Counted from the stretch's first letter, positions 19,397 to 29,696 are shown. The stretch: DNA of 64,000 nt from Alkalilacustris brevis (GCF_003350345.1 NZ_QNVJ01000020.1:111683-175682); one strand, 5' to 3'. Notes: generated by a model not told the origin, from the letters alone. Translations and numbers: made by a program.

Positions 19397-19694
19397 GATC
19401 GCGACAGGCCCTTGAGGCAATTCCGAGAACAGGCATGCAAGCCCTTCGATCCGCAACCGCGCGCGAACGCAAGTTTACAGCTTTGCCGTATTTCAACAAA
19501 GCGCGGCAAAGCGCAGGCGGCGCGACAACCGGACAGGGCATTTCGCCAAGTCGCCGGGTAAGGGATACCAAGGGTGCAACATGGGGGCGATCTCCTGAGC
19601 GCGGGGTTTGCGGCACCCTAATCCACTGGCGATGCGGGTCAAGGCACCGGCGGGCAAGCGCGTTCCCGCCGCCCGGCGGCAGCGGGCTGGCACA

Positions 19695-20492
19695 TCACTT
19701 GCGGCCAAGCCCCCTGAGAAAATCGGCATGAACCCCCGAAGACCCGGCCAGGAGGCCCTTGCTTGCCGGGTGCGGGCGATTGAAGACCAGCGCCTCGCCC
19801 AGCCGATCGGTCACACGCGCCCCCGCCTCGGTCGCTATAAGGGTTGCGGCGGCAATATCCCAGTCCCAGGTCTCGCGCAGGGTCGCCATGCCATCGAACC
19901 GGCCCTCTGCCACCAGGCAAAGCCGCCAGGCCAGCGAGGTGCGGAAATGCCGCTCGAAGGCAGGCAGGCCGCCGGGCCAGAGTTCGGGCGCAAGCTGCAC
20001 GCGGCTGGCCAGAACCCGCGCGCCAAGCAACCCCTTGCGCGGCGGCGTGACGATCGGCCTGTCATTGAGCAGCGCACCACCCCCCTGCCGCGCCGAATAA
20101 GTCAGCCCCAGCAACGGCAGGTGCACCACCGCGGCCGTAACCTGCCCGCCGCGCACCAGGGCAAGCGCATGGGCAAAACCCTTGTCGCCTTCAAGAAACG
20201 CCCGCGTGCCGTCGATGGGATCGACGATGAAAAGCGCCTGCGCCCCGAGGCGCGCGGGGTCGTCTTCGATCTCTTCCGAAAGCCAGCCGAAGCCTGGGCG
20301 CGCCGCCAGCAGGCGGGCGCGCAGCATCCGGTCGATCTCAAGGTCGGCTTCCGATACCAGCCCCTGATTGCCGGGCTTGTGCCATTGCGCAACACCGGTG
20401 CCGAAATGCGCGGCCGCTATCGCTCCGGCCTCGTGCGCCGCCGCTTTCAGCAGCGCAAGGTCATCTTCGTCGCGCGCGCTATTCCCCGGCAA
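19695..20492 (-). CDS. Inositol monophosphatase-family phosphatase, CysQ-like
   Basis: A 265-residue FIG-superfamily enzyme with the metal-binding signatures WLSEEIED, DPIDGTRAF and WDWDIAAA. The similarity, with TRAFLEGD and the short length, is nearest to 3'(2'),5'-bisphosphate nucleotidase CysQ, which clears PAP left from sulfate activation. That would fit the sat-cysC gene further along, but inositol or other phosphates cannot be excluded. The TTG start at 20490-20492 has GAGGG upstream. The start overlaps pmbA by 14 bp. Confidence 0.82.
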   Translation of the reverse strand: MPGNSARDEDDLALLKAAAHEAGAIAAAHFGTGVAQWHKPGNQGLVSEADLEIDRMLRARLLAARPGFGWLSEEIEDDPARLGAQALFIVDPIDGTRAFLEGDKGFAHALALVRGGQVTAAVVHLPLLGLTYSARQGGGALLNDRPIVTPPRKGLLGARVLASRVQLAPELWPGGLPAFERHFRTSLAWRLCLVAEGRFDGMATLRETWDWDIAAATLIATEAGARVTDRLGEALVFNRPHPASKGLLAGSSGVHADFLRGLGRK

Positions 20493-21825
20493 TGGTCATG
20501 CCCTCGACCAACAGGCTGGGCACCTGCATCGGAATGTGCAGGCGCGCATCATTGGCCGGCACGAGGCTGCGCAACATGTCGCGCAGATTGCCCGCGATTG
20601 TGCATTCGTTGACCGGATAGGCGATCTCGCCCCGTTCCACCCAGAACCCCGAGGCCCCGCGCGAATAATCGCCTGTGGTCGGGTTCACCGTGGAACCGAT
20701 GAGCGATGTCACCAGCAGCCCGCTCCCCATTTCGCGCAGCAGCCCGGCGCGGTTCGTGTCGCCCTGGGTCAGGAGCACATTGGAAATTCCCGGTGCGGGC
20801 GGCGCGCCGACGCCGCGTTGCGCATTGGCGGTGCTTTCCATCCCCAGCTTGCGCGCCGTCGCCAGATCGAGCACCCAGCCCTGCAACACCCCGCCCGATA
20901 CCAGCGCGCGGCGGGCGGTGGGCAACCCCTCGGCATCAAAGGCCCTTGAGCCGGAAACACGCGGGCGGTACGGGTCTTCGATCAGGTCCATATGTGCGGG
21001 CAGCAGCGCCTCGCCCAGCGCGTCACGCGCCCAGGAGGCCCCGCGCACGATGGCACTGCCGTTGATCGCGCCGAGCAGGTGCGCAATCAGCGAACCCGCC
21101 ACACGCTCGTCATAGACCACCGGATAGGCGCCGGTCTTGGGGCGGCGCGCACCGGCGCGTGCAATCGCCCGCTCACCCGCGATACGGCCGATTTCGGACG
21201 GATCGGGCAGATCGGCCTGATAGACGCGGCCCTCGGCGTGCCAGTCACGTTCCATCCCGGTGCCTTCACCGGTAATCGCCACGCAGGAGGTCATGCGCGA
21301 ACTGCGCGCATACCCGCCAGAAAAACCGTTGGTCGCCGCAAGATGCAGCCGGTTGCGCCCATACCCGGCCGAGGCCGATTGAACCTGCGAGACCCCGGCA
21401 ACGGCCAGTGCGGCAACCTCGGCGCGGCGGGCGTCTTCTTCCAGTGCGGCCGGGTCTGGCTCGGGCGCGGGATCATCGAGTTGCAGCGCGGCCATATCCC
21501 AGGCGCGAGCCAGTTGCGACGGGGCGGCAAGGCCGACAGTCGCATCCTCAGGGGCCTCGCCGGCCATCGCAACAGCGCGGCGGGCCATCTCGGCCAGGGT
21601 TTCGGGGCGGGTATCCGATGCCGAAACACAGGCCTGGCGCTGCCCGATCAGCACCCGCAGGCCGATTTCCAGCCCCTCGGCGCGCTCTGCCTGCTCGAGG
21701 ACTCCGCCACGCACATCGATTGAAAGCGATGTTCCCTCGACCGCCAGCGCATCGGCGGCGTCCGCGCCGGCACGGCGGGCCTCTGTCAGCAGGGCCTGGG
21801 CGAGGGTTTCAAGCTGGTCGGTCAT
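20479..21825 (-). CDS. pmbA: TldD/PmbA-family peptidase homologue
   Basis: PmbA (TldE) pairs with TldD in a heterodimeric metalloprotease that matures peptide antibiotics and clears unfolded peptides. The 448-residue product has the TldE core, with GVLEQAERAEGLEIGLRVLIG early on and GVGAPPAPGISNVLL and GDYSRGASGFWVE near the end. The zinc-binding HExxxH of TldD is not seen, as expected for the E partner. No tldD is adjacent. The downstream CysQ-like gene starts within its end. Confidence 0.9.
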   Translation of the reverse strand: MTDQLETLAQALLTEARRAGADAADALAVEGTSLSIDVRGGVLEQAERAEGLEIGLRVLIGQRQACVSASDTRPETLAEMARRAVAMAGEAPEDATVGLAAPSQLARAWDMAALQLDDPAPEPDPAALEEDARRAEVAALAVAGVSQVQSASAGYGRNRLHLAATNGFSGGYARSSRMTSCVAITGEGTGMERDWHAEGRVYQADLPDPSEIGRIAGERAIARAGARRPKTGAYPVVYDERVAGSLIAHLLGAINGSAIVRGASWARDALGEALLPAHMDLIEDPYRPRVSGSRAFDAEGLPTARRALVSGGVLQGWVLDLATARKLGMESTANAQRGVGAPPAPGISNVLLTQGDTNRAGLLREMGSGLLVTSLIGSTVNPTTGDYSRGASGFWVERGEIAYPVNECTIAGNLRDMLRSLVPANDARLHIPMQVPSLLVEGMTIAGE

Positions 21826-21910
21826 CGGCGGCTCCCGTGGGGTTGCAGGCGCATGCCACCGAGGTAGAGCGCATCGCCCCGAGGTGCAAGGAGCACCCCC
21901 TGAATACAGT

Positions 21911-21940
21911 GGGCCGCCCGGTCAAATGAACGGGCGGCCC
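21911..21940 (-). terminator. Hairpin after the DUF2125-like gene
   Basis: GGGCCGCCCG at 21911-21920 and CGGGCGGCCC at 21931-21940 form a perfect 10-bp stem with a 10-nt loop, 21 nt after the stop at 21962. The T run on the minus strand is weak, so it may need Rho. Confidence 0.6.
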
Positions 21941-21961
21941 GGATACAGAGGATGCGCGGCC

Positions 21962-23461
21962 TTACTGAAGGCGCTGTCCGTTGGCCAGCACCGCGCCATC
22001 TTCGCGCACCTCGATCGTGCTGAGCAACTCATCCGGCGCATCACCGGGGCGGGTAAATAGCGCCAGCATCATCCGCGCGCCCATCGCCTCGTCATCGGCA
22101 ACGGCGCCGATGGAGACCAGCGAATCGAGCAGCGTATTGCCCCCGCGCAAGGCAAGTTCCAGCACACCTTGCGGGCGCGGCACACCCGGGATGGTATCGA
22201 AATCGTCAAAGTCAAAGGTGAACGCACCTTCGCCCGTCAGTTCCGCCCCGGCAAAACGCACGAGAAGCTGGTTCAGGGTGAGCGATTGCAATTCCCCCAG
22301 CGCTTCGGGCCCTGCCATCATGGCCATCATCGCCGCCTCTTCCGAGAAGAGGTCGTTCTCAAGCAGGGCCGCACCGACAAGATCCAGAATGATGGTCGCG
22401 GGGCCGCGGGTCAGTGCGCCGCCCGGATCGGCAAAGTCCCAGACATCATCGCTGACCGTGGCATCGACGACACGGAGCGATAGCGACACGTCCTGCGGCT
22501 CGGGCCGGGCCGAAAGCGGAAGCGCCACGCCGAAGCCGGTTTCGCGGGTGGTCAGGCTGACGGACGGAAAGGGAATCTCATCGCCCGAGGCGTTCAGTTC
22601 GCCATTGCGGCTGGAAAACGAGAACGCGATTTCATCGCTGTTGAGCACGAAACGCATTGCCCCGTCTGACGAACTGCCCGACACCTCCGAGCGGCTGCCC
22701 CATTCCTCCATATCGAAACTGTAGCGCGCGGTATCGAAGCCGAAGCTGGATTCCAGCGCAAAGCCCGCCCGCAACGCGGCGGCAGGATCATCCTCCATCT
22801 GCGCAAGTGCCTGGCCGGTCAGCGCCATCCGCGCACCCGAGACGCTGTAGAAAGCGTCCAGGTCGGTCCATTCGTCGAGCACGCGCATCACCAGGTCGGC
22901 CGCGCGCGCCTCAAGTGTCACCGATGTCTCGCCGTCAGGGTCATGCGGGATCGCGTAGGAGCCCGTGACACCGGAAAGCCGCACCGCCACATCCAGTTCT
23001 TCGGGCGCATCCTCGCCGGTGAACTCAAGCACCTCCATCTCGAATTCAGGGGCGCGAAGGTTGTATGAAATACCGTCGGCGATCTCGGATGCGATCAGAC
23101 GCATTGACGGATGGCTGACTCCGATCAGCACGGTTTCATCGGTGGCACCGACCAGGCGCATCGTATAGCTGTCGCTCATGGTCACCAGAACCGTGCCGTC
23201 GGACTGCTCATCGAAGGTGATGCGGTCGATCATGAGCGACAGGCTCGCCTCTTCGATCATGCCGGAGATCGCGACATCCTCGACAACCAGCGCGCTTGCG
23301 TCACGAGTCTCGCCCGCCGCCTCCATCTGCTGCCCCGAGGTCGCAACATATTCCTGCCAGGACTGCCAGACGGCCTCCGCACTCAAATCGGCCTGGGCCG
23401 CTCCGCCCCATGCGATGACCGAGGCCGCCACGGCCGAGGGGATCATTCTTATATACGACAT
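21962..23461 (-). CDS. Periplasmic DUF2125-like protein
   Basis: The 499-residue product has a signal peptide (about 1-24, ending AAQA) and a long beta-rich periplasmic region with the layout of DUF2125 proteins, ending in VREDGAVLANGQRLQ. I assign the family from overall character rather than a catalytic motif. Its role is unknown. The start has GGAAAGG shortly upstream, and it is divergent from the peroxiredoxin gene. Confidence 0.62.
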   Translation of the reverse strand: MSYIRMIPSAVAASVIAWGGAAQADLSAEAVWQSWQEYVATSGQQMEAAGETRDASALVVEDVAISGMIEEASLSLMIDRITFDEQSDGTVLVTMSDSYTMRLVGATDETVLIGVSHPSMRLIASEIADGISYNLRAPEFEMEVLEFTGEDAPEELDVAVRLSGVTGSYAIPHDPDGETSVTLEARAADLVMRVLDEWTDLDAFYSVSGARMALTGQALAQMEDDPAAALRAGFALESSFGFDTARYSFDMEEWGSRSEVSGSSSDGAMRFVLNSDEIAFSFSSRNGELNASGDEIPFPSVSLTTRETGFGVALPLSARPEPQDVSLSLRVVDATVSDDVWDFADPGGALTRGPATIILDLVGAALLENDLFSEEAAMMAMMAGPEALGELQSLTLNQLLVRFAGAELTGEGAFTFDFDDFDTIPGVPRPQGVLELALRGGNTLLDSLVSIGAVADDEAMGARMMLALFTRPGDAPDELLSTIEVREDGAVLANGQRLQ

Positions 23462-23687
23462 GCTGTGTCCTTTCCGGCAAAAACTTTCGGGTGATGATCC
23501 TTGCGGCCAATGGGCTGGTCAAGTGAATTTCTGGCACTTGACGCGCAACAGTAAAACGCCCGACCGCTTTCTTCGGCCGGCAGCCCCGCACGGATCAGGA
23601 CAGGAATGGCCGATTATTGCTGGCCAGCCCGCCCTGAACATCTATATCCGGACAACGCCACACTGCAACCATACAAGGACAAGCCAT

Positions 23688-24176
23688 ATGCCGATATCCG
23701 AAGGGGCGCGCCTGCCCGATGCCACGCTACTTCAGATCGGGGCAGAGGGGCCCGAGTCAATCGAACTGGCCAGCTTGTTGAAAGGCCGAAAGGTCATCAT
23801 CTTCGGCCTGCCGGGGGCCTTCACCCGCACATGCAGCTCGGCACATATGCCCAGCATCGTCGCAAGCGCCGATGCGCTCCGCGCGCGCGGCGCCGATGAG
23901 GTGATCTGCCTGGCCGTCAACGACCCGTTCGTGATGGATGCCTGGGGCGAGGCCACTGGCGCAAAGGCCGCCGGCATCACAATGCTGGCCGATCCGGCCG
24001 GAGAGCTGGCGCAGGCGCTGGGCATCACTTTCAGCGCGCCGCCCGTGGGCCTGCTCAACCGGCTTCAGCGCTTCGCCATGATTGCCGAGGATGGCGTGGT
24101 CAGTGCGCTCATGCTGGAAGAGGAGCGCGGCTCCTGCGCCATATCGGGCGGTGCGGCGGTGCTTGAACGGCTGTAA
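23688..24176 (+). CDS. Peroxiredoxin, Prx5/AhpE-like
   Basis: A 162-residue thioredoxin-fold peroxidase with P-x3-T-x2-C at PGAFTRTC (residues 42-49, peroxidatic Cys 49) followed by SSAHMPS. The KVIIFGLPGAFT start of the motif fits the Prx5 type, which reduces H2O2 and alkyl hydroperoxides with thiol donors. It has one further cysteine (EERGSCAISGG), a possible resolving residue. Start MPISEGARLP at 23688 was chosen; the longer frame crosses the divergent promoter. Confidence 0.9.
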   Translation: MPISEGARLPDATLLQIGAEGPESIELASLLKGRKVIIFGLPGAFTRTCSSAHMPSIVASADALRARGADEVICLAVNDPFVMDAWGEATGAKAAGITMLADPAGELAQALGITFSAPPVGLLNRLQRFAMIAEDGVVSALMLEEERGSCAISGGAAVLERL

Positions 24177-24185
24177 GGCGTATAT

Positions 24186-24222
24186 CCCCGCGTGCCCGCG
24201 GATCTTCCCGGCGGGCACGGGG
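24186..24222. terminator. Convergent hairpin between the peroxiredoxin and hydrolase genes
   Basis: CCCCG and GTGCCCGC pair with GCGGGCAC and GGGG across a short loop (with one 2-nt bulge), 9 nt after the peroxiredoxin stop. A T5 run lies 14 nt later, and a second AT-richer inverted repeat (24233-24259) follows. It probably ends both transcripts. Confidence 0.4.
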
Positions 24223-24326
24223 CGCGACAGAAATTCGGTTTTTCACTGAAATACCGAATCTCTGCTGACTGCTGTTCTGCCGCAATTCCCGAGTCGCCAG
24301 TTGATCCCACCGGACTGGAAATCGCC

Positions 24327-25088
24327 TTACTCCTCAAGCAGCAACACAAGCGCCCCGCCAAGCGACAGATCCCTGTCGAAGGCCCCGTTCTCGATAAAGC
24401 CGACCACATGCGCCAGCACCAGCATGTTGAGCATCATGAAGGTGTGCGAAACCGGCAACACGATGTGATCGGTCATCCCTTCCAACCTTGTGCTCTCGAC
24501 CGAGACCTTGCCGTCATCCGGCCCGTCGATGAACGCCGAATAGACCGGATTCAACGAAAAATCGCCGGCAATGATTCCCAGGTCGTAGTCAGGCTGCGGC
24601 AGGACATTGGGCATGCTGTCGGGATCGGTGCCCAGTTCCATTCCTGCCGGGCCGTTGATCCATTGGAAAGGCTCGAACTCGCCAAACACATCGACCAGTT
24701 CGGACCCCTGGTTGGGCGGGGCCATCATCACCACCCGGCCCATATGTTCCGGTCGCTCGTCAATCAGCCAGGCCCGCAGCAGGACGCCGCCCATCGAATG
24801 GGTCACGAAATGCACCCTGCGACCCGGTTCGCACTGCGCCACCGCGTCGCTGACATTGCTCACAAGCTCAAGAATCGATGCATCGCGCGAAGGATAACCA
24901 CGATTCACCACCTGGTAGCCACGCAGCGCCAGCAACTCCTCGATGGCGATCATCGAAACCTCACTGCGCGCCAGGCCATGCAACAGCACCACGCAACTCT
25001 CCTGCGCCGCTGCCGCAGGCGAAGCCATGGGGGCGCAAGACATCAAGGCAAAGCCCAGCGTGGCAAACGGTGCGAAGAATCCCCTCAT
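24327..25088 (-). CDS. Exported alpha/beta hydrolase (lipase-like)
   Basis: A 253-residue hydrolase with the nucleophile elbow THSMGG (serine near residue 97), an HG oxyanion stretch ([11 protein letters not shown]) and a His-bearing end ([10 protein letters not shown]). Family features resemble triacylglycerol lipase-like acyl hydrolases. The N terminus contains ALMSCAP, which could be a lipobox, although AAAA-Q could also be a signal-peptidase I site. The substrate is unknown. Confidence 0.8.
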   Translation of the reverse strand: MRGFFAPFATLGFALMSCAPMASPAAAAQESCVVLLHGLARSEVSMIAIEELLALRGYQVVNRGYPSRDASILELVSNVSDAVAQCEPGRRVHFVTHSMGGVLLRAWLIDERPEHMGRVVMMAPPNQGSELVDVFGEFEPFQWINGPAGMELGTDPDSMPNVLPQPDYDLGIIAGDFSLNPVYSAFIDGPDDGKVSVESTRLEGMTDHIVLPVSHTFMMLNMLVLAHVVGFIENGAFDRDLSLGGALVLLLEE

Positions 25089-25177
25089 ATGCTCAAGTTA
25101 AGCCGCTTTGTCCCATGAATCGAGAGGCCCCCACGCCGCTATGGACAGGCGGCGGGCAAAAAGGCGAGTGTATCGGC

Positions 25178-25639
25178 ATGATCCAGCCGACGAGTATCCG
25201 CCTGGCCGTGCGCGCCGTGATCCTTCATGAGGGCCGGCTGCTGATCGTCAACGCCTTTCCAGGGATGGAAAGCGATCTGTGGTGTGCCCCCGGCGGCGGG
25301 GTCGAGCGCGGCACGTCCCTGCCCGAAAACCTGGCGCGCGAGGTGCACGAGGAAACCGGCCTGCGCATCGCCGTGGGTGTTCCCTGCCTCGTGAACGAGT
25401 TTCACGACCCTGAAAGCGGCTTTCACCAGTGCGACATCTACTTCCGCGCCGAGATCACGGGTGGCACCTTGCGCGACGACTGGCGCGACCCGGCCGAGGT
25501 CGTCAACCGGCGGCGTTTCGTCGATCGCGCAACCCTGGCCGGCCTGCGCTTCAAGCCTGACAGCCTGCCGCGCGTGGCCTGGGACCACGGCACGGCGGAT
25601 GCGCCGCTTTACGACCCGCTTGAACCCATCCTGCGCTAG
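25178..25639 (+). CDS. Nudix hydrolase
   Basis: A protein of about 153 residues with a complete Nudix box, G-x5-E-x7-REVHEETGL (GGGVERGTSLPENLAREVHEETGL region, about residues 38-60). Nudix enzymes split nucleoside-diphosphate-linked compounds; the substrate cannot be read from sequence. Start MIQPTSIRL at 25178 is preferred to an in-frame ATG at 25115, but neither has a strong ribosome site. The stop is 29 nt from the convergent gene end. Confidence 0.88.
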   Translation: MIQPTSIRLAVRAVILHEGRLLIVNAFPGMESDLWCAPGGGVERGTSLPENLAREVHEETGLRIAVGVPCLVNEFHDPESGFHQCDIYFRAEITGGTLRDDWRDPAEVVNRRRFVDRATLAGLRFKPDSLPRVAWDHGTADAPLYDPLEPILR

Positions 25640-25668
25640 GCGGGCGGGCTGCCCTGCTGTGCCTCTTT

Positions 25669-26061
25669 TCAGCGACGCAACCTCATCGCCATGGTCAGGC
25701 CGAACAGGAAGGCCTCGATCAATGGCGGTGACTCGCCCTTGGGCGGCACATGCAGGCCGGCTTCGGCCATCGCGGCGCGCAGGGTCGCATCGCGCCGCGC
25801 GGCACGCTCGGCCAGTTCTTCGGGGCCGGGCTGCGGCGGCGCGGGCGGCCTGCGCCCGGCCAGAGCCATAAAGATCAGCCCGAGGCCCATGTAGGCCAAG
25901 CCGATGACAAGCGCCGCGAACAGCGGATCACGCAGCGCGGCCAGCGCGATGAACCCCGCCGCCGTCAGAAAGGCCAATCCGACGGTCAGCAGCAACACGG
26001 CCCCAAAGCCCAGCGCGGCGCGGCGCCCGGCATCTGCTATCGCCCTTTGAAAAGGAACCAC
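25669..26061 (-). CDS. Phage-holin-family (DUF1469) membrane protein
   Basis: A 130-residue protein with two or three membrane helices (about 15-45, 50-72) and a proline-rich loop (RRPPAPPQPGPEEL) before a C-terminal hydrophobic end. The layout suits the phage_holin_3-6 and DUF1469 group, common chromosomal proteins often found beside DUF883 genes; no phage genes are near. The GTG start at 26059-26061 has GGAAG upstream. It is 5 nt after the DUF883 gene, suggesting one transcript. Confidence 0.72.
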   Translation of the reverse strand: MVPFQRAIADAGRRAALGFGAVLLLTVGLAFLTAAGFIALAALRDPLFAALVIGLAYMGLGLIFMALAGRRPPAPPQPGPEELAERAARRDATLRAAMAEAGLHVPPKGESPPLIEAFLFGLTMAMRLRR

Positions 26062-26066
26062 GGCCG

Positions 26067-26393
26067 TTACTTCCGCGACATCAGCAGGCCGACCAGAAAG
26101 CCCAAGCCTGCAGCGATACCCATCGCCATCGCGGGTTTCTCGCGCACCAGTCGGTCGGCATCCTCGGCCAGCCCCTCGGCACGGGCGTGCAAGTGCTCAT
26201 ATTGTGCCTCGCCCTTGCGGCGCAATTCCTCGGCACGGGCGCGCAGGTCTTCGGCCACCGCCTCGCCTTGCGACAGGCCAAGCGCCTTGAGGGTTTCGGC
26301 GATATTGCTCAGATCGGCGCGCAGCGCGTCGACCTGCTTTGCGAGATCCTCGGTGCTCGGCTCTTCCGGCCCGGACTGCTTCTGACGTGCCAT
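26067..26393 (-). CDS. DUF883 (ElaB/YqjD-like) membrane protein
   Basis: This 108-residue protein has a charged, heptad-rich helix (about 12-85) and a C-terminal membrane anchor MAMGIAAGLGFLVGLLMSRK, the pattern of ElaB/YqjD, which tie ribosomes to the inner membrane in stationary phase. The first ATG is used; upstream is GGAGACGG. Gene order with the DUF1469 protein is common in alphaproteobacteria. Confidence 0.82.
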   Translation of the reverse strand: MARQKQSGPEEPSTEDLAKQVDALRADLSNIAETLKALGLSQGEAVAEDLRARAEELRRKGEAQYEHLHARAEGLAEDADRLVREKPAMAMGIAAGLGFLVGLLMSRK

Positions 26394-26503
26394 TTTCCGT
26401 CTCCTTGTGCAAAAACCCCGGCAAAGCGCCGTATCCCTGACAGATCAGCTAATCATCCAGGGCGTGTCAGACAACAGATAACCGGAAACATCACACCGCC
26501 GGA

Positions 26504-26540
26504 CAGAAAAGCGCCCTGCTCCCGGACGGGAAGCAGGGCG
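26504..26540 (-). terminator. Terminator of sat-cysC
   Basis: On the minus strand CGCCCTGCT (26540-26532) pairs with AGCAGGGCG (26520-26512), with an 11-nt loop, then CTTTTCTG. It lies 41 nt after the stop codon. Confidence 0.82.
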
Positions 26541-26580
26541 GCATGAGACTACGGCCCGACTGGCTGGTTCATGGCACCGT

Positions 26581-28287
26581 TCAGGCGGCAATCAGGCCCA
26601 TGCTCTCCAGCTTGAGCAGAACCTGCTGGGCGCAGTAATCGACATCGACATTCTCGGTATCGACGCGCAGTTCCGGATCTTGCGGCTCCTCATAAGGGTC
26701 CGAAATCCCGGTGAACTCCTTGATCTTCCCCTCGCGCGCCAGCTTGTAGAGCCCCTTGCGGTCGCGGCGTTCGCATTCGTCAAGACTTGTGGCCACATGC
26801 ACCTCGACGAAGGCACCAAAGCCCTCGATCATCTCGCGCACCGCACGGCGGGTGGCCGTATAGGGGGCAATCGGCGCACAGAGGGCAATGCCCCCATTCT
26901 TGGTAATCTCTGAGGCTACATAGCCGATGCGGCGGATGTTGATGTCGCGGTGTTCCTTGGAAAAGCCCAGCTCCGACGACAGATGCTTGCGCACGACGTC
27001 GCCATCGAGCAGCGTGACAGGGCGGCCGCCCATTTCCATCAGTTTGACCATGAGCGCATTTGCGATGGTCGATTTGCCCGACCCCGACAGCCCTGTGAAG
27101 AACACCGTGAACCCCTGGCGGTGGCGCGGGGGAAAGCGATAGCGCAATTCGGCCACCACCTCGGGAAACGAAAACCATTCGGGGATATCGATCCCCTCGC
27201 GCAGGCGGCGGCGAAGCTCCGTGCCCGAGATGTTGAGCACGGTCAGGCCTTCCTCGATCTCGTCCGCGGGTTCGTACTGGGCGCGTTCCTGCACATAGAC
27301 CATGTGCTTGAAATCGACCATCTCGATGCCGATTTCCTCGGCGTGGTCGCGAAACAGCTCCTGCGCGTCATAGGGGCCGTAGAAATCCTCACCCGCCGAG
27401 TTCTTGCCGGGGCCTGCATGGTCGCGCCCGACGATCATGTGGGTGCAGCCATGGTTGCGCCGGATGATCCCGTGCCAGACGGCCTCGCGCGGGCCGGCCA
27501 TGCGCATGGCAAGGTTGAGCAGGCTCATATGCGTGGTCGAGGCCGGATACTTGTCGAGCACTGCCTCATAGCAGCGCACGCGGGTGAAGTGATCGACATC
27601 GCCGGGCTTGGTCATGCCCACCACCGGGTGGATCAACAGGTTTGCCTGGGCCTCCTTGGCGGCGCGAAAGGTCAGTTCCTGATGCGCGCGGTGCAGCGGA
27701 TTGCGGGTCTGGAACGCCACCACCCTGCGCCAGCCCATCTTGCGAAAGAAGGCGCGCAACTCATTGGGCGTGTCGCGCCGGGCGCGGAAATCGTAATGGA
27801 TCGGCGGCTGGATTCCGGTGATCGGCCCGCCCAGGTAAACCGCCCCGGCCGTGTTGTGCAGATAGTTCACCGCCGGATGTGCCAGATCATCGGCACCGAA
27901 CACCTTTTCGGCCTCGCGCGTCTTTTCGGGCACCCATTTGTCGGTGACCGACATGATAGCAAGGATCACCCCCTCGGCATCGCGCAGGGCGATATCCTGC
28001 CCCGGCTCAACCGTTCCGGCAAACTTCTCGGACACATCCAGCGTGACGGGCATCGGCCAGAGCGCGCCATCGGCCAGGCGCATGTCGTCGACGACGCTGT
28101 TGTAATCGGCCTCGCTCAGGTAGCCCTTGAGCGGATTGAACCCGCCGTTCATCAACAGCTCCAGGTCGCAGACCTGCCGCGGCGTCAGATCCCAGGAGGG
28201 CAGATCGCCCGCCTCGGCCTTCAGCTTCTGCGCGCTCTCGTACGAGACATAAAGTTCCGGAATCGGGATCGAATTGCTGTGGGTCAT
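26581..28287 (-). CDS. sat-cysC: Bifunctional sulfate adenylyltransferase/APS kinase
   Basis: One 568-residue chain holds ATP sulfurylase and adenylylsulfate kinase. The first makes APS, the second PAPS, in sulfate assimilation. The sulfurylase part (to about 385) has QTRNPLHRAH with the two histidines and GRDHAGPGKN; the kinase part has the P-loop GLSGSGKST near residue 399, followed by DGDVVRKHLSSELGFS. Separate cysD, cysN or reductase genes are not seen nearby. The CysQ-like phosphatase in this window could remove the PAP by-product. Confidence 0.95.
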   Translation of the reverse strand: MTHSNSIPIPELYVSYESAQKLKAEAGDLPSWDLTPRQVCDLELLMNGGFNPLKGYLSEADYNSVVDDMRLADGALWPMPVTLDVSEKFAGTVEPGQDIALRDAEGVILAIMSVTDKWVPEKTREAEKVFGADDLAHPAVNYLHNTAGAVYLGGPITGIQPPIHYDFRARRDTPNELRAFFRKMGWRRVVAFQTRNPLHRAHQELTFRAAKEAQANLLIHPVVGMTKPGDVDHFTRVRCYEAVLDKYPASTTHMSLLNLAMRMAGPREAVWHGIIRRNHGCTHMIVGRDHAGPGKNSAGEDFYGPYDAQELFRDHAEEIGIEMVDFKHMVYVQERAQYEPADEIEEGLTVLNISGTELRRRLREGIDIPEWFSFPEVVAELRYRFPPRHRQGFTVFFTGLSGSGKSTIANALMVKLMEMGGRPVTLLDGDVVRKHLSSELGFSKEHRDINIRRIGYVASEITKNGGIALCAPIAPYTATRRAVREMIEGFGAFVEVHVATSLDECERRDRKGLYKLAREGKIKEFTGISDPYEEPQDPELRVDTENVDVDYCAQQVLLKLESMGLIAA

Positions 28288-28433
28288 CGCGCTTACTCTC
28301 AGTCGGACATCGGCTTTCGCGGGGGGCCTGTGGCCTGTTCGGTGGCGGGGCTTAGGCCGCTTATCAGGACAATTTCAAGCAAAGGTGGAACAGTCGCGGC
28401 GATTTAAGGACAAAATCTTATCAAACCTGCGAA

Positions 28434-28445
28434 GATCGCGCGATC
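28434..28445. promoter_or_regulatory. 12-bp palindrome upstream of sat-cysC
   Basis: GATCGCGCGATC is perfectly palindromic and lies 147 nt before the sat-cysC start, in the 293-nt gap after trxB. It could be a regulator site; nothing links it to a known protein. Confidence 0.25.
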
Positions 28446-28505
28446 GGACCAGATTTGCCGTAATCGCGCGCTTCGTGTTCAGCTCGGGCGCACAACTGCG
28501 GCTGG

Positions 28506-28549
28506 CGGCTGCCTTCGGCGAGGATATTTTTGCCAAGAAGACGGACAGG
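28506..28549 (+). repeat. Intergenic repeat, copy C
   Basis: It reads CGGCTGCCTTCGGCGAGG, ATATTTTTGCCA, AGAAGACGGACAGG. The tail differs from copies A, B and E and resembles D. It is antisense to the adjacent trxB stop, the only copy without a sense gene about 70 nt upstream. Confidence 0.82.
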
Positions 28550-28580
28550 CGCGGCCCCCGATACCGCGTGGCCCGGGGAA

Positions 28581-29537
<957 letters not shown>

Positions 29538-29665
29538 TTATCTTCTATCTTCGGTTGTTCTGTGCTTTGCTGCATCTGTTGTGCCTCATGGCAAAACGCA
29601 ATAGGGCCGGAAAGGCAAGATTGTCGCGGCACCGGGGTCCGCGGCACAACCGCAAATCGGCGAAA

Positions 29666-29696
29666 AATATTGCGCATGCGCGAAACAATATTGCGC
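29666..29696. promoter_or_regulatory. Direct repeats upstream of the Lrp-like gene, candidate operator
   Basis: AATATTGCGC occurs at 29666-29675 and 29687-29696, exactly 21 bp apart, two helical turns on the same face. GCGCATGCGC (29672-29681) between them is palindromic. The sites sit in the divergent trxB-lrp gap, 64 nt before the regulator start, so autoregulation by the Lrp-like protein is plausible. Confidence 0.5.

Noticed and set aside
25669..26061. Possible prophage remnant because of the holin-family protein
   Set aside because: No phage structural, integrase or lysis genes are near; the DUF1469/DUF883 pair is a common chromosomal arrangement.
26950..28407. Plus-strand ORF of 485 codons opposite sat-cysC
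   Set aside because: Antisense to the conserved bifunctional enzyme and without recognisable motifs.
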